Assembly (NCBI GenBank): GCA_963995505.1
Contig: OZ023186.1
Span: 7,555,070-7,619,069, forward strand
Length of the DNA: 64,000 bases
Direction: 5' to 3'
DNA from: Hypericum androsaemum
Lineage: Eukaryota > Streptophyta > Magnoliopsida > Malpighiales > Hypericaceae
In this document: positions 10,691 to 23,400 of the stretch, piece after piece
How positions within the stretch are numbered: position 1 is the first letter of the stretch
How the letters are laid out: each line of letters begins with the position of its first letter
Program-made: the position numbers and the translations under genes
Notes under the pieces: generated by a model
What the model was told of the DNA's origin: nothing
The model's input: only the letters and a program-made list of their open reading frames with translations
The model's database searches: none

Positions 10691-13240
10691 TTTCTCATAA
10701 AACCCTAAAAACTAGGCAAACTCCATGTCGGAGGCTGCCAGTCTCGGACCACAATAAGCCAATGAGCCCTAATCTGGTCCCTGCCATCATGCTAGGTCTT
10801 TAAGGAGGGCTGAGGAATATTTTGTTAGTAGCGAGGGAGAAAGATTGGCTGCTTCTCCCTCCTTATCACTCAAATGGAGGAAGATCTTTGCACCTTCCTC
10901 CTTGAACCACATCGCGCAACAAGTTCCTCTCATCATTGAAACAGAGGAGACACTCTTTGATCATCGTTGTTGCAATTCTACTTATACTTGTAAAGCAGTT
11001 GCAAAGTACACATTGGTAGGCGATATTTGGTCTGCAACATGTGGCCCAGATGCTATTAAGGTTTCCAATGGTGTACTATTAGATACATGTGAGGTAAGAG
11101 GGTAGGATCTATGATGCAGATTGTTGCTCACGCGAGAATCACTCCATAAGGGTACTGTGCCAATAGGGAGCATACTGTCATTAGGGATCACTCTACAACG
11201 ATGGCTGAAGGCCATGTTGTAGGGTTGTTTTCAGCGACTAATGAGAAAGACAGAGGGGAGGCCATGTAATAAGTGTGGCTAACAAGTGTGGATTGGGGGA
11301 AGGAGAGAGGGCGATGGGCATGCTGGAAGGTGGAGGCCATTCGATGACTCGATCAGATGGTTCATTCGCGACTGTAGTGCGTACATCTTATAATCTATTT
11401 GAGGGGAATGGAGTCTCTTTGGAGCCTATATTGAAGGGAGATCAGTATTCGGTGACAATTGATGAGTGTGACCATGAGGAACATGATGTGGAATGCATAC
11501 AACTCTCTTTCATTGGAAGGTCAGCACTGTTGAAGGGGACTACGCCATGCCTACTAAGTGAGTTGCGAGATCGTTTACTGAATCAATGGAAAATAGTAGA
11601 GCAATATCGTATCTATTGCTCGACCATGGGTTCTTTTTATTTCATTATTTTGTCAGAGACTGATCGCACTCGTATATGCTAGAATACAGCTTAAAAGATA
11701 AGCCTAAGTACACCTTTTTTGCAGCAATGGGTTCTAGAGTTTTTGTCAACAAAGATGTCTTCGAAAGTGGCTAGGGCTTAGGTGAATTTGTCTGGGTTAA
11801 GTCCAGAACATCTGCACTCACCGATCATGTTGGAATACATAAAGTAGTTAGAAAACCAATCTAGATTGACTTTAACATATTGAATATGAGCTACGATCTA
11901 TCGGATGGGGTATTGTTAGAGGTGGACATGGCAAAAAGGTGTTCAGAAGAAGGACATACTTGCGTGATATGTGAGTAGTCATTGGATTACTGCTAATTCT
12001 GTAAGATTATTGGGTATTCACTCCCTAACTGTAAAAAGACACAAGCAGGAAAGCAGGTGCCGACTATGATCAATGATAGGGAAGAGGCGCTAGCAGTTAG
12101 GGCTCGGGTGACCCATCGCGAGGTAAGTTGTAGGCCTCATACAAAGACGTCTAGGGCTAGGCAGGCAATATTGCATGGAAATCTTGGTTTGTAGGGCAAA
12201 GCTTAGGAGGTTGCTAATAGGGGTGAGGGTTCCAATGTGCCGAGTAAACATACGGGGATGGCCAAGTGGGGGGATGTTCCAAGGAGGTGGCGGTGATTGG
12301 CATATCCAATACATTTGCTTTATTGGGCGATGAGGTGTATGTTCAGTGGGAGCTGCACTCTCTCAAGGTTTGGAGCGACAATTGGTGTTGTCGAGTGTCT
12401 TAAAGTAGGAATAAGGTTACAATTAGGACTTGTATGTGGAGGTTCTAGTGCTCGTAGAGAGTGAGGAGATGGGTGTGATGGCTATAGTGATGTTTCTAAC
12501 TTGGACAGTATGTTTATTGGCTGAATTGCCGAAGAGAAAGGTTGATAATTTGCCGAAGAGAAAGGTTGATAATTTGCCAGTAGTGGTAGCTGGTCTCTTA
12601 GAGAGAATGTTGACATGGGATTGTATCATACTGTAGCGGATGCATCTCGTCTGGAGACGTAAGTCAATTTTGATGCTCGGCAGGAAGTTTGGCTTTGGTT
12701 GGAGGACAGGACTGATACACGCATTGAGTCAGAGGCAGTAGCTGATGAGGGCCATGCCAGCCTACAGAGGGATGCTGTGGTTATTGAGTTGTGACGGGAG
12801 GAGGTAAAGGAAGGATCAATAGTGGCAGTTGGTAGTCAGGCCTTCCGAGTCTGTTTGGTTATCAGAGTGCTAGTCAAGAAAGGGCAAGCTAGTTTAGGAG
12901 TTTGTGTACTAACGAGTGTGATGTTGTGGATTCTGTCGACAAGGAGGCTCTTCAGATAATGTTAATCATTCTAGGTAAGAAATGGGGGGACCTCGTGGAG
13001 GAGGAGAAAACTACATAAAGCATCCACAATGACAAGCAGCCGGCTAGAAAGAATTCACAGAGAATGATGAGTCGTAAGAAATGCGGTTAGCTAGTGGGGG
13101 CCAAAATGGGGGGCTTGGCCAAGAGAAAGCGGCTTATTGTTATGAGTTAGCCAGGGATTCATTTACAGCTTGAGTTTTAATGTAATTTTCCTTTTTTCTT
13201 TTCTATTCTTTTCCTTTGTTATCAATAAAGCTTCCACAAT
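10690..13240 (+). pseudogene. Decayed LINE ORF1-type element (DUF4283 and zinc-knuckle)
   Basis: The longest intact piece (11275-11682) contains SFIGRSALLKG and a downstream tryptophan/aromatic pattern typical of the DUF4283 RNA-binding region of plant LINE ORF1 proteins. After frame breaks, near 11.97-12.05 kb, a degenerate CCHC knuckle can be read (FCKIIGYSLPNC). There are many stops and shifts. The end (13180-13240) is a T-rich stretch, then an AATAAA-type signal in TCAATAAAGC, with no reverse transcriptase in between, so this is an ORF1-only or deleted copy. A related, minus-strand copy lies in prenyltransferase intron 8 (43850-51088). Confidence 0.6.
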
Positions 13241-15166
13241 TATTTTAAAAATATCTTATGTGAATTAGATGAATAATGAGTAGTTCTCTTTTTGAGTTCG
13301 AAGTCTGGTTAATGAATTAGAGTTAGATAGAGATCTTATGAATTAGAGTTTATGGAAGAATCAATTAGCACATTCTAAAGTCTTCGATAGAGATCTTGTT
13401 ATCGAGGAATGGTTATTAAAGAGGAAACTTCATAATTGTAATTAGTATTGGTCGTAGAACTAATTAACATGCGAGAGCGGAATTGGTCCCTTCGATTAAT
13501 TTTATTTCAGTTTTATCACCTTGCTAGCGAACGTAGTGGATAGATGCGTTAGAAATCTTCAATGTTATCAACTGCATTTCAATTATCTTACTACACCACT
13601 ATACTACTTGTTAGGCCAGTTATTTAGTTATAAATTTACCACCGATCAAATTGGCAACCGTGTTGGTTCCGAGACTATCGAGACTTACGACCAATTTTAA
13701 CTCTATTTTTAGCCCAAAAATATTTTACAAAGAAAAGTTTAGCACGAATTCGTGAATAATTTTTCGCTCTAACACCAACAAGCATACTTTTTTCAATCAA
13801 ACTAGAAATTGGATGATCTTGCTGTTCATAGAAGTAACTAAAAAGGCCACAAACCGCGTTAGTTGGTCATTAGAAAAGCTAGTTGGTTTTTACTTTAGAA
13901 AGTTATTAGGTTTATTTCTTTCATATAAAAAAGCTAGTTGGTCATTATTATTCAAAAAATATTGTGTGCTTCTCATAACCTCTCTAAAGTGATATTATTG
14001 AGACAAAAAAAAATCACTTTATAGAAATTATCACAAAAGAGAGGTTTGCATATTTTTGGCTTCCAAATTATTAAAATTAAAATTAAAAAAATATAATTAC
14101 CAAAAAATTTATGTCTATATTCAAATCATATAAAATATTAGCTTATAGTGTCATTCAAATGCTACACTTTTTTTGGAAGGTTCAAATGTTGTACTTGATT
14201 AAGATATTTATAAAAAATAGGACGAACACAAGTAACATTTAAAGATAATTCAGAAAATTAATGATGATCTAAAATATATTAGACAAGCAAGTACAACTAT
14301 CATGTTAAAGTATTTTTCAAAAATTTAAATTATAGAAAGATATATGTATTTATTAAAAAAATATATCACTTTAAAAATATTATTTATTACTTGTAGCACC
14401 GACTAGCGCGCTGCAGGAATGAGGCTGCGAGCACAATATTAACGCAGCATGGCCATTCTAATAATGATTATTTTATAATTGACCAAACTTTCATACAATA
14501 AATACAACAATCGCGGATGTTATCATGTACATTTATTTCGTGATGCCATTATAATAACGCAGCATGACATAATAATGATATTTGACCAAAATTCTATACA
14601 ATAAATACAACAATCGCGGATCTTATCCTGTACATTTATTTATTTAGCGATGGGGTCGTGGATCTCAACTTTTATACAAACTTTTATGCAACTTTTATTA
14701 TAGTTGCCATTATAATCGCAGCATGGGGGTCGTCGGCCGTCGCGGTTCGAGGTTTTTCTGGAAGATGATATTAGTGTGAAATTTAGTGATGAATGGGGAA
14801 AATATATTTTATGTGTCCCACTAATTTTGATATTTACTCCACTAAATTGATTATTATTTATAAAATATTCCTTATGAAATAAGTTTTTATTTAGTATTTT
14901 TTAATAAGTTTAATCATAGTAATATGCTATTTCACGAATGGATCAGTAACTCTCTCTTTTATCTACTCAACTAAATAAATATATACATAAAAAATTCATT
15001 AGATTTACGCGAGTCACCATAAAAGATATTCCGAACTGCCCCTCTTTGACATGTTGTTGCACATTCATCAAACGAGAGAGAGTGGTTTTTTGTCTTAGTA
15101 TACGAGTTCTATTAGAACTGTGATACGATTATGTCTTTTTTTTCCAATAAATATCTATCTTTCAGA
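13241..15166. other. AT-rich intergenic DNA with a local ~115 bp duplication
   Basis: No gene, RNA or transposon terminus was recognised. A segment with AATAAATACAACAATCGCGG is present twice (about 14437-14550 and 14551-14670), with a third short remnant around 14705-14730. The reading frame at 15131-15358 straddles the solo LTR border and is not a gene. Confidence 0.5.
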
Positions 15167-15171
15167 ATATT

Positions 15172-17568
15172 TGTGACATTCGGAAAAATAGTTGATCAGA
15201 ATGCATCGCATCGAGATGGTTACATGAGATATGTGATTTTAAGTGTTCAAGATGTGAATTGGTATCATTGGAGTTCCATTTCAACCATTACAAGTCTTAG
15301 AGAAAATATTTGCTTGAGAAGTTGTTTGATAAATTCAGACGGACAGACCTTTGGTTAGTTAAAAAAAAATATAACTTCTTCAATATGGCTTCAAATGGTG
15401 TGATTCCACTTGATTCAGAAACTAGAGATGTTAAGGAACAAAAAGACCGCCATTCTTGAGCTGCTTGCTTGTGAATGAATCTGATTGGACCCCAGTTTCT
15501 TTGTTTGCTTCTTAGAATTAAAGGAAGAGGTGAGTTGATTGATATTGGACCTCACCCACCTCTTCATATATCTCAGAGGCTTTTCTGAAGAGGCAGAACA
15601 CTTATCTCCTTGATCATAAAACGAAAATTTAAGAGAAAGAAGAGAGAAGGCTGAAAGAGGAAGAAACAAGCTGCTCAATAAAGAATCAAGTGGTAAGCCT
15701 ACTTCCGTTCAGATTTGGACTTTGAACCTTTGAAGAGAGTTGATGAGAACTTCAATACCTTTCTTTAGGTATATCATATGTGAAATTTGGATTAGGGAAT
15801 TGACAGAAAATTCATTTTGAATCAGACTGTCGTTGAAGAAGCACACAGCTGAGGTTGTTGAGGAAAATATAATCGGTAAGCATAATTGGGCTTCGAGTTG
15901 GGACATGAAATTTTGACAACTTACAGAGGCTCTATAAGCTTTCTAACCGTATATCATATGTCTTGTTTGGATGAAAAAATCTTGTTCAAGACTTGGTTGA
16001 AGTTCGGACTTGTCTGCTGTATTCAGATTGAAGGGGGTCAAGAATAGAGACTTGGTAAGTAGTTTGTTTGGAAATTTTAGTGAATATGTAGATTCTGAGA
16101 TATCAAGGACATACAGAGGAAGTCATGTAAAGTGTTATTTGAAGTGGTTATGATATGAGATTGAGTTATATGTGGTAATTATTGAAGATGAAGTGGTTGA
16201 GCTTCTCTTGTGTTTAGTTTGTGTTGTGATTGCCAAAACAGATTGTTGGATGACATTTATGACCATGAGTAGGCTCTAAACAGATTATACATGTGTAGTA
16301 TATTTGTCAAGAAAGTAAGGATTGAAAGAGATTGAGATATTTGGACATGTTTGATGCTTGTTTAGACGATGTGTTGTGATTATGTCGTTATCCGTTGTTC
16401 TGAAGCGTTGGCAGCGATTTGGTTTAGGAATTCAGAGGTTAACCTCGTTATTGTGATTTGGGATTGTGAACAGAACATTCGCAAGGTGTGTGGGTGAAGG
16501 AGAATCATTTTGAAAACTTTGAGTGAAAGGCATTGGATTCAGAAATCAGTGTGATCGGTGGATCTTCGTTGGGTAAGCGGATAGACCATGATATGTTGGT
16601 TGTGTTTGTTATATGCATGTTTCAGATCTTGATTGATGTGCATCTCATGCATATGTTGTTGGTTATGAGATGAGATTGTGCATATGTGATACATTTGGTA
16701 TATTGTGATCGGTTTGTGATGAATGTGAGATTTGTGAATGGCCGGCTAGATTGCTAGCTCGGACTGATTTGGTATATTTGGCATATGTGTGAGGGATATG
16801 ATTCTGGACCATTGGGTCATATATTTGTTAAGATATGTATTTTGTGAGAGAGATGAACAGGCTTTCCTGTACTAACCGGGGATGTTAGTCTATGAGCTCA
16901 TAGTTTGGGGATATCACTAGTTTACGTATGTAAGCTAGCTTTGTGTTTGTGTGGCCGGAGATTCGTTTGGCCATTTGGATATCCCTTGGCAGTCAGAGGA
17001 AGGGGCTTTTCAAAACCTGTTATGGATCTATGTGTCTGTATGTTTATATTTATGTTTTCGATAATTTGTGCATCATATGGTCATCATGCATTTCAAGTTC
17101 AGTTACATCGAACATGGATGAGTTCTGTGGCACGTATATCTCAGACTTAACTAATATGTTATGTTCTATCTTCTTACTAAGTGTTCTCAAATACTTACCC
17201 CCCTACTAATCTATCTCAGGTTCCGAGGTGCCATAGTAGCGTTGATTCTGGAGTCTGTATTTCAAGCCCATCTTATTCGTTCGAGGGCTACACTTTGAGG
17301 TCTCAGACTTGTGCTTCCTTGTACATCTGTATAGATGCTCCGTAGTGGTTAGATCCTGGTTTATGTCCAATTTTGGATTTGTCATTTGGAGATGGATTGT
17401 TCAGATTTTCGTTGATAGTTGTGTACCATCTTTGCATGTGTTGTATTTTTCTCAGGTTTGTTTGATGTGAGTATTGATGAATTTGTGTGAGGCTTGCTAG
17501 ATTGCACATTTGCAGATGTTTGTCGTGGAGTCTAGTGCCGGTCACCGACCTTAGAGCAGGTCGTGACA
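15172..17568 (+). repeat. Solo LTR of a second Ty3 LTR subfamily (2397 bp)
   Basis: It starts TGTGACATTCGG and ends GGTCGTGACA, with the 5-bp TSD ATATT on both sides (15167-15171 and 17569-17573). The last ~45 bp carry the GCCGGTCACCGACC motif shared with the other Ty3 LTRs of the window, but most of the LTR differs from the 25315/32819 family. There is no internal domain. Confidence 0.9.
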
Positions 17569-17573
17569 ATATT

Positions 17574-18616
17574 GGACAAACTCTAACTTGACAACACCAG
17601 CGGCATATGTGTGTCTTTCGTTTCCTTTGAGTTTCTCTTTTTTATTCCAAGGATGTCAATCGGACAGGTACCGACTCAACACGGTGATCTCTCACAGGTT
17701 AATGGAGTGGACGAACTAGTCCGATTCGAGCATATTTTGTTCAGGCAGAACATCTTGTTATCTCCGCAAATCTAGTGAATCATTACTATAACATTTTGAA
17801 ATTCTGATTGTTCATCTACTGCCCTAGAACGGTCGATCTCGGATTGTGTCTAACGTCGGGCACTTGGACTGCATTAGAAAAGAAAGTTAGGGCTTTCAAT
17901 TGCCGAGTTGAAATGGGCTGCAGTTTCGCTACTGAAGGCTCGATCGGCAATCCGACCATGGCTCTTACTGATTTGCATCTGAGTCTAGTACAACGCTTGT
18001 TAGCGTAGGCTTGTATCTCATGTGCAGTTCAAGTAGCTGAAACATTGGTTAATAAGACATCGTGTTTTATCATAGCAAATCACAAGGATATGTTGTACTT
18101 GTTTATTTGTTTAGAATTGTGGTTTTAAAAATATGACATTAGATAATAAAAGGAAAGAAAAATACATATGGCATGGACGGCAAGAGAATAAGTGATAAAA
18201 TGCGATCAATTCGGTCGATAGAAAAATTGTATATTTGGTCACACTAACGTCTACGAGAGGAATGTACCGTGGAGTCTCTTAGGTTAGGCAATTAGGCATG
18301 TACCATTTGTTACGCTGTAATTTTTGTTATTTATTTATAATACTAATCTATTTATTAAAAAAACGTCTACGAGAGATGATGATCTACATATAAAATGTAA
18401 CCACGTGAGAACGAGCACTTGGATGCATATTTAAAGTTATAGGGACACTATACGTATTATTTGGTATGTTCAATAATTAAAATTTTATCAAGTTACACTT
18501 TTTTGGTAGGTCATGTACATTTTTTCCCTAAATTTATTACAAATTAACAGGGAAGGAAATTACCTAATCGTCCAACGAATTGCCAACCTAATCGTCAACT
18601 TCAAATGAGTTCGAAC
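17574..18616. other. Upstream region of the prenyltransferase gene; no other gene seen
   Basis: About 1 kb between the solo LTR and the TATA box. The open frame at 17808-18008 has no recognised family. AT-rich sequence dominates the proximal 400 bp. Regulatory sites would sit here, but none can be named with confidence. Confidence 0.4.
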
Positions 18617-18624
18617 TATATAAA
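18617..18624 (+). promoter_or_regulatory. TATA box of the prenyltransferase gene
   Basis: TATATAAA in the context GAACTATATAAATTGAA lies 92 bp upstream of the start codon. A start site about 30 bp downstream would leave a 5' leader of roughly 60-70 nt, normal for plants. Confidence 0.6.
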
Positions 18625-18715
18625 TTGAATAGCTATCCCCATATCTTTCAACCCAAACATTGTCCCTTCGCAATCAACTATACAGAGTACGATATTGTTT
18701 TCTGAATTGGAGCCA

Positions 18716-20470
18716 ATGGAGATCTCTCGCTTTCCTTCATTTGCTCTTAGATTTTCAGAACTGAGATGCCACAAAATAACATCCTCACCCCTTCACACAT
18801 TTAAGCAACTGGGAGCTTCCAAATACTCTAAAAAATTCTCGGGTTAAACCTTATAAATAGAAAAGATACATGTGAAAGTTACACGATAGGACCCGAAAGT
18901 GATATGTATTAGTCTCCAAGAAAATTATGTTTTGATCGTAATCAGGCGCACGGGCAGCATGAAGACAAGTATGTAGCAGAAGGAGCAGCTACAAAGAATG
19001 ACGTACTATGGAGATTCATGAGGCCTTTCCCAATTATTTTTACAGTGATGCAATTTTCGTGAGTCGTTTAACCATATTCATAATTCATGATTTATTTCCA
19101 ATCCTTTTATGTCTTAAACTTCACAAAATTCGGACTCACCTCATCTATACTATTAGTGTTCCTATTAAGTATGAATTGATTATTATCAGAATTTAAAACA
19201 ATAAATTAGCATGTTTATATATACACGTGTCTATTTTGATGATATGTAAGTGTAATTGCATATTATCTCTTATATTTCTACAGTCTCGTGCTAGCAAGAA
19301 GATTGGTTGAGAACCCACAACTATTTCAACAGCTAAAATGGTCATTTCCGGTCAAGATATTAGTTGTCATCTTAGCTCAATCGTGTGCAAATGTCTACGC
19401 AACTGGCATCAATCAAATTTTTGATATCGAAGTAGACAAGTATAACCCCCTCCTAGTTGCGTACTAACAAACCCTTGATTTTTTATAGTAGATATTAATA
19501 ATATCCTTATTCAATTTTGCAGGATTAACAAACCGTATTTACCTTTAAGTTCGGGACAATTGGCAATTCAATCTGCGTGGTTGTTGGTTATGGGTTTTGT
19601 AGCAATAAGTTTACTCAACGCAGGAGCGCTAAACTCCAGACATTTCCTTGCTTCCATTTTCTGTTTATTGGTGGTGCATTCATTGTATTCTATTCCCCCA
19701 TTCCGCGCAAAGATATCGACTATTGGAGCTCCGATTACACAATCTATGGTTAGTCCTTCAAGTTTTATTTTTCTTTAAAAACGAATACTACGTATCACAT
19801 ATAAAGAATAAAATGATTATTATCATTCCATTGATTAATCTAATGGATCTCTCAATGACATGTTGTGCAGATGAATGGATCTATTCAATTTTGCACCACG
19901 TTCGCTGGAGTAGGAGCCGTTTTGGAACTTCCATTTAAAATGAGGTGCCACAAGAAATTGATTTAAAGAAGGTTTTATTAACCTAAGCATCGAGTACAAA
20001 ACAATGACGCAGCCCTAGTACAATCCTAATAAAATTCGCATACTGAGTGAGACATAAAATTATGATATCGTGGGCCCATAATTTGGGCTAGTGTATATCC
20101 CTTCAAGTTCCATAACCCAACATAAGTGTCAAAATAAGCATACTATTTCGAATATATGAATTGACCAAAGTGCACGGTTCAATTTTTCACTATAACAATT
20201 GGTATAAAAATTTATTTCTTAAGAGAATATAATGCCCTAAGTGTTATTCCAATTAATAATTATTAGCTTAACTAAGACAAGGTCCTATTTTATGAATCCT
20301 TCATAAGTTGTACAATTTTATTTGATCTCTTAAATGATTTACTGATAACTTTATTTTAATCTCAATCCTTGTTGCAGCTCGCCGGCATTATACATGCTGA
20401 TATTCAGCTCAGTATTTGCTCTTGGCATGGGTATGGTGAAAGACATTCCAGATATCGAAGGAGATCGAGA
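18716..20470 (+). CDS. Prenyltransferase exons 1-6 (residues 1-257)
   Basis: Exon 1 starts at CCAATGG (good plant start context) and ends at a GT donor at 18843. Exon 2 is best started after GAAG at 18965, which removes a stop and gives DKYVAEGAA, like the KYVVKA region of characterised homologues. An acceptor at TCAG (18944) would be out of frame. Exon 3 carries the first catalytic motif, exon 4 the loop and two membrane segments, and exon 6 the second catalytic motif. Introns are 122, 225, 83, 122 and 433 bp, all GT-AG. A separate frame at 19648-19938 is a shadow. Confidence 0.82.
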
Positions 20471-23400
20471 GTATGTTCTTGGACATCTTACCTTTTCATT
20501 TACTCAATCGCCTAGGGCGTTACCAAAAATCTAGTCTTAGCTTCATTTTTCAAGCCAAAGATCATTTCACTTGATGGTAGTGTTAAGGAATTGACATGTC
20601 CATGGTTCAATTTTTTTTTGGAAAGGATCCATGGTTCAATCTCTCATACGTAAAAAATTATTTTACTAAAAAAACTTATTTTTTCATCTCTAATAAATTT
20701 TTACTGCACTTATAAGATTTAGTGTCATCTTTTCTTTTTTTTTTTGAAAAGTATATAATATTATTGATCACCGAAGTAATTACAACAATTCACAAAAGTG
20801 AAGATTGCACAGTCTGCAATCAATACACATTTTTTGAAGGAAACAAATTATATATTAAAAACGATAATTAAGTCGGAAAATTCGTATACAAGAGAGCGTC
20901 AAGCTCGAGCGGGTGAATGGTAGACCAATCCAAAGGTAGAAAACCTAGCCTACAAAGTTTACAAACCCAATCAGCGACAAAGTTTTGCAAACGGTTAATA
21001 AGACTAAGTTCGCACAAAGGAAGGGAGCATAAATCTTCTCGAAGATCCAGAATCAAAGTCTCCAGTTGCCAAGGGACCTTCGGGTGAGGATCAGACAAGA
21101 AGATGTATGCTAGCCAGCAGTCTGTTTCGATTGTAGTAGCCACAAGAGAAAAGCGAAGTTGAATAATCTTGACAGGGGCATGAATTGCGAGAATTTCAGC
21201 CTCCAACGGAGAGGAGGCAGAAATCTGCATGGTCTGACCTTCGAGAAGAAAGCCGTCCGAGTTTTTGAAAATTGTAGCAACTCCCGAGGAAGACGAGTCT
21301 TCAATCTAGGAGGCATCGCAGTTGAACTTCAAGGTCCCAGCGTCCGGAGCGACCCATGAAGTTGAAGTTGAGTAGAAACCCAATGAATCAATTGCTGCAG
21401 TACCTAGAACCTGCAAAGTTTCATCACAAAAATAAGTGGCTTGGATAACAATACCACGAGGATCAGGTACTAGGCCATCAAAGATAAATTTATTTCTAGA
21501 TAACCAGATGGACCAGCACAAGTGCAGGGCAAAAGACAACAATCTTCTATTACTACCAGAAGAAAAACTATCAAATAAAAACTTCAGCCAGCCCCCAAAA
21601 TTAACGTGAAGGATAAGGTCGAAACTGGAAGAGAGAGGAATGCAAAACCAAGCGGCTCTTGCAAAAGAGCATTCAACCACAAGATGCACAACAGATTCAT
21701 CAGCAATGAGACAGATTTTGCATAAAGAGGATGGGTTTAAGTGTCTCTTATGCAAGTTTGCTACAGTATGAAGACAATTTTGAGCAGCTCTCCATGCGAA
21801 ATGTTTGATTTTTGGTGGAGCATCCACCAACCAAAGTTTCTGCCAAGTACCTACAGCCACAAGAGGTAAATCAGAGTGGGTAGAATTCGCAAGTAAAGGA
21901 GGATAAACCTGGTTCTTAAGAATCAGATAACCCTTCTTGATAGAGAAGGAGCCATCAACCGAGTGATGCCAAATTGCTTGGAGTACCAGCCCGACATACT
22001 TGAATTTTGCTAATTGCAGCTTACTCCTCCTGGTTGAAAAGGTTATGCAGTAAATCTATTCTCCAGCTACCCGTAGACAAACAGATGAGATCCGCAACAG
22101 AAGAAATGTCCCAAGGAATCACGTTCCTAGGGTTCAACTTAAAACCAGGTAAAGTGGGAATCCAAGGATCAGACCAAATATTTATAGTTAGACCATTGCC
22201 AATCCTAATCAGAACATCATCCTTAATAGCTTTTTGACCAATAAGAAGGCTATTCCAGACCCAAGAAGGTCTGGAGCCACGGCCAGCACACAATAAATCA
22301 CCATCGAGAAAATATAAACCTTTGAGGACCCGAAAACACAAAGAAGTCTGGTTAGAATGTAACCTCCAAACTTGCTTGGCCAATAAAGCTGTATTGAAGA
22401 CCTTAAGGTCTTTAAATCCGAGGCCACCTGATCTTTTAGAAAAAATAAGTTTACTCTAACTAAGCCAATAGATCTTGTTCATACTCACATCACCCGACCG
22501 ACTGAACTTGGAAACCAGGCCATTAAGCTTATCAATAAAAGTAGAAGGAAACATCAAGCATTGTATTGTATAACATGGTATGGCAGAAAGAACTGCCTTG
22601 ATGAGAACTTCCCTCCCGGCCGTAGAAAGAAGCTTTTGCTTCCAGCTCGTGGTCCTGGTGATCATCCTTTCCAAAATGAAATTCAAAGCCTCACACTTGG
22701 ATCTACCCCAGAATGAAGGTAGACCCAAATACTTGTCATTTGCAGCCATTTGCTTCATTCCCAAGATATCCGTTATTACCTGTATATTAGGAATGGTCTC
22801 CCATCTAGCAAAACAAACACTAGACTTGTCAAAGTTGATCTCTTGACCAGACGCATTAGAAAAACTAACGAGTAATTCTTTCAGCTTAGTGGCTTCAAGA
22901 ACATTGGCCCCGCCAAAGATCAAAGTATCGTCAGCGAAGAGAACGTGTGTAAGCGAAGGACAATGTCTATTAAAAGCAAATCTCTGAATCTCCCTCAACC
23001 TCTTGGACCGAGAGATAAAATGTGCAAAAGCGTCCGAAATAAAGAGGAATAAAAAGGGGGAAAGGGGATCACCTTATCGTATTCCCCTAAAGGAAGGGAA
23101 CCGTGGAAGAGGTTGACTATTGAATAAGATGTTGTAAGAAGTAGAAGTGATGCAGCTCATACTACAAACAATCCACTTTTCAGGAAAGCCAAGTTGTTTG
23201 ATAACAGATTCTAAAAACTTTCAATTAACAATGTCATAAGCTTTTTTCAAATCAAGTTTAATGGCCATGGAATTCTTAGTCTTCCTAGAAGCAGTTCTAA
23301 GGCAATCAACACACACGACTCCACAACAATTTCCTCTTACACCAAGCAGTAACAAAACCAAAAAAAACTACAGATTACACCACTGTCCTAATCGCCAAAA

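Noticed and set aside
15118..15130. Possible LTR start TGTGATACG at 15119
   Set aside because: No matching TSD; the LTR start at 15172 has a perfect ATATT TSD with the end at 17568.
19648..19938. 96-codon ORF overlapping prenyltransferase exon 4
   Set aside because: A shifted frame of exon 4 reading through intron 4; the correct frame matches the UbiA family.
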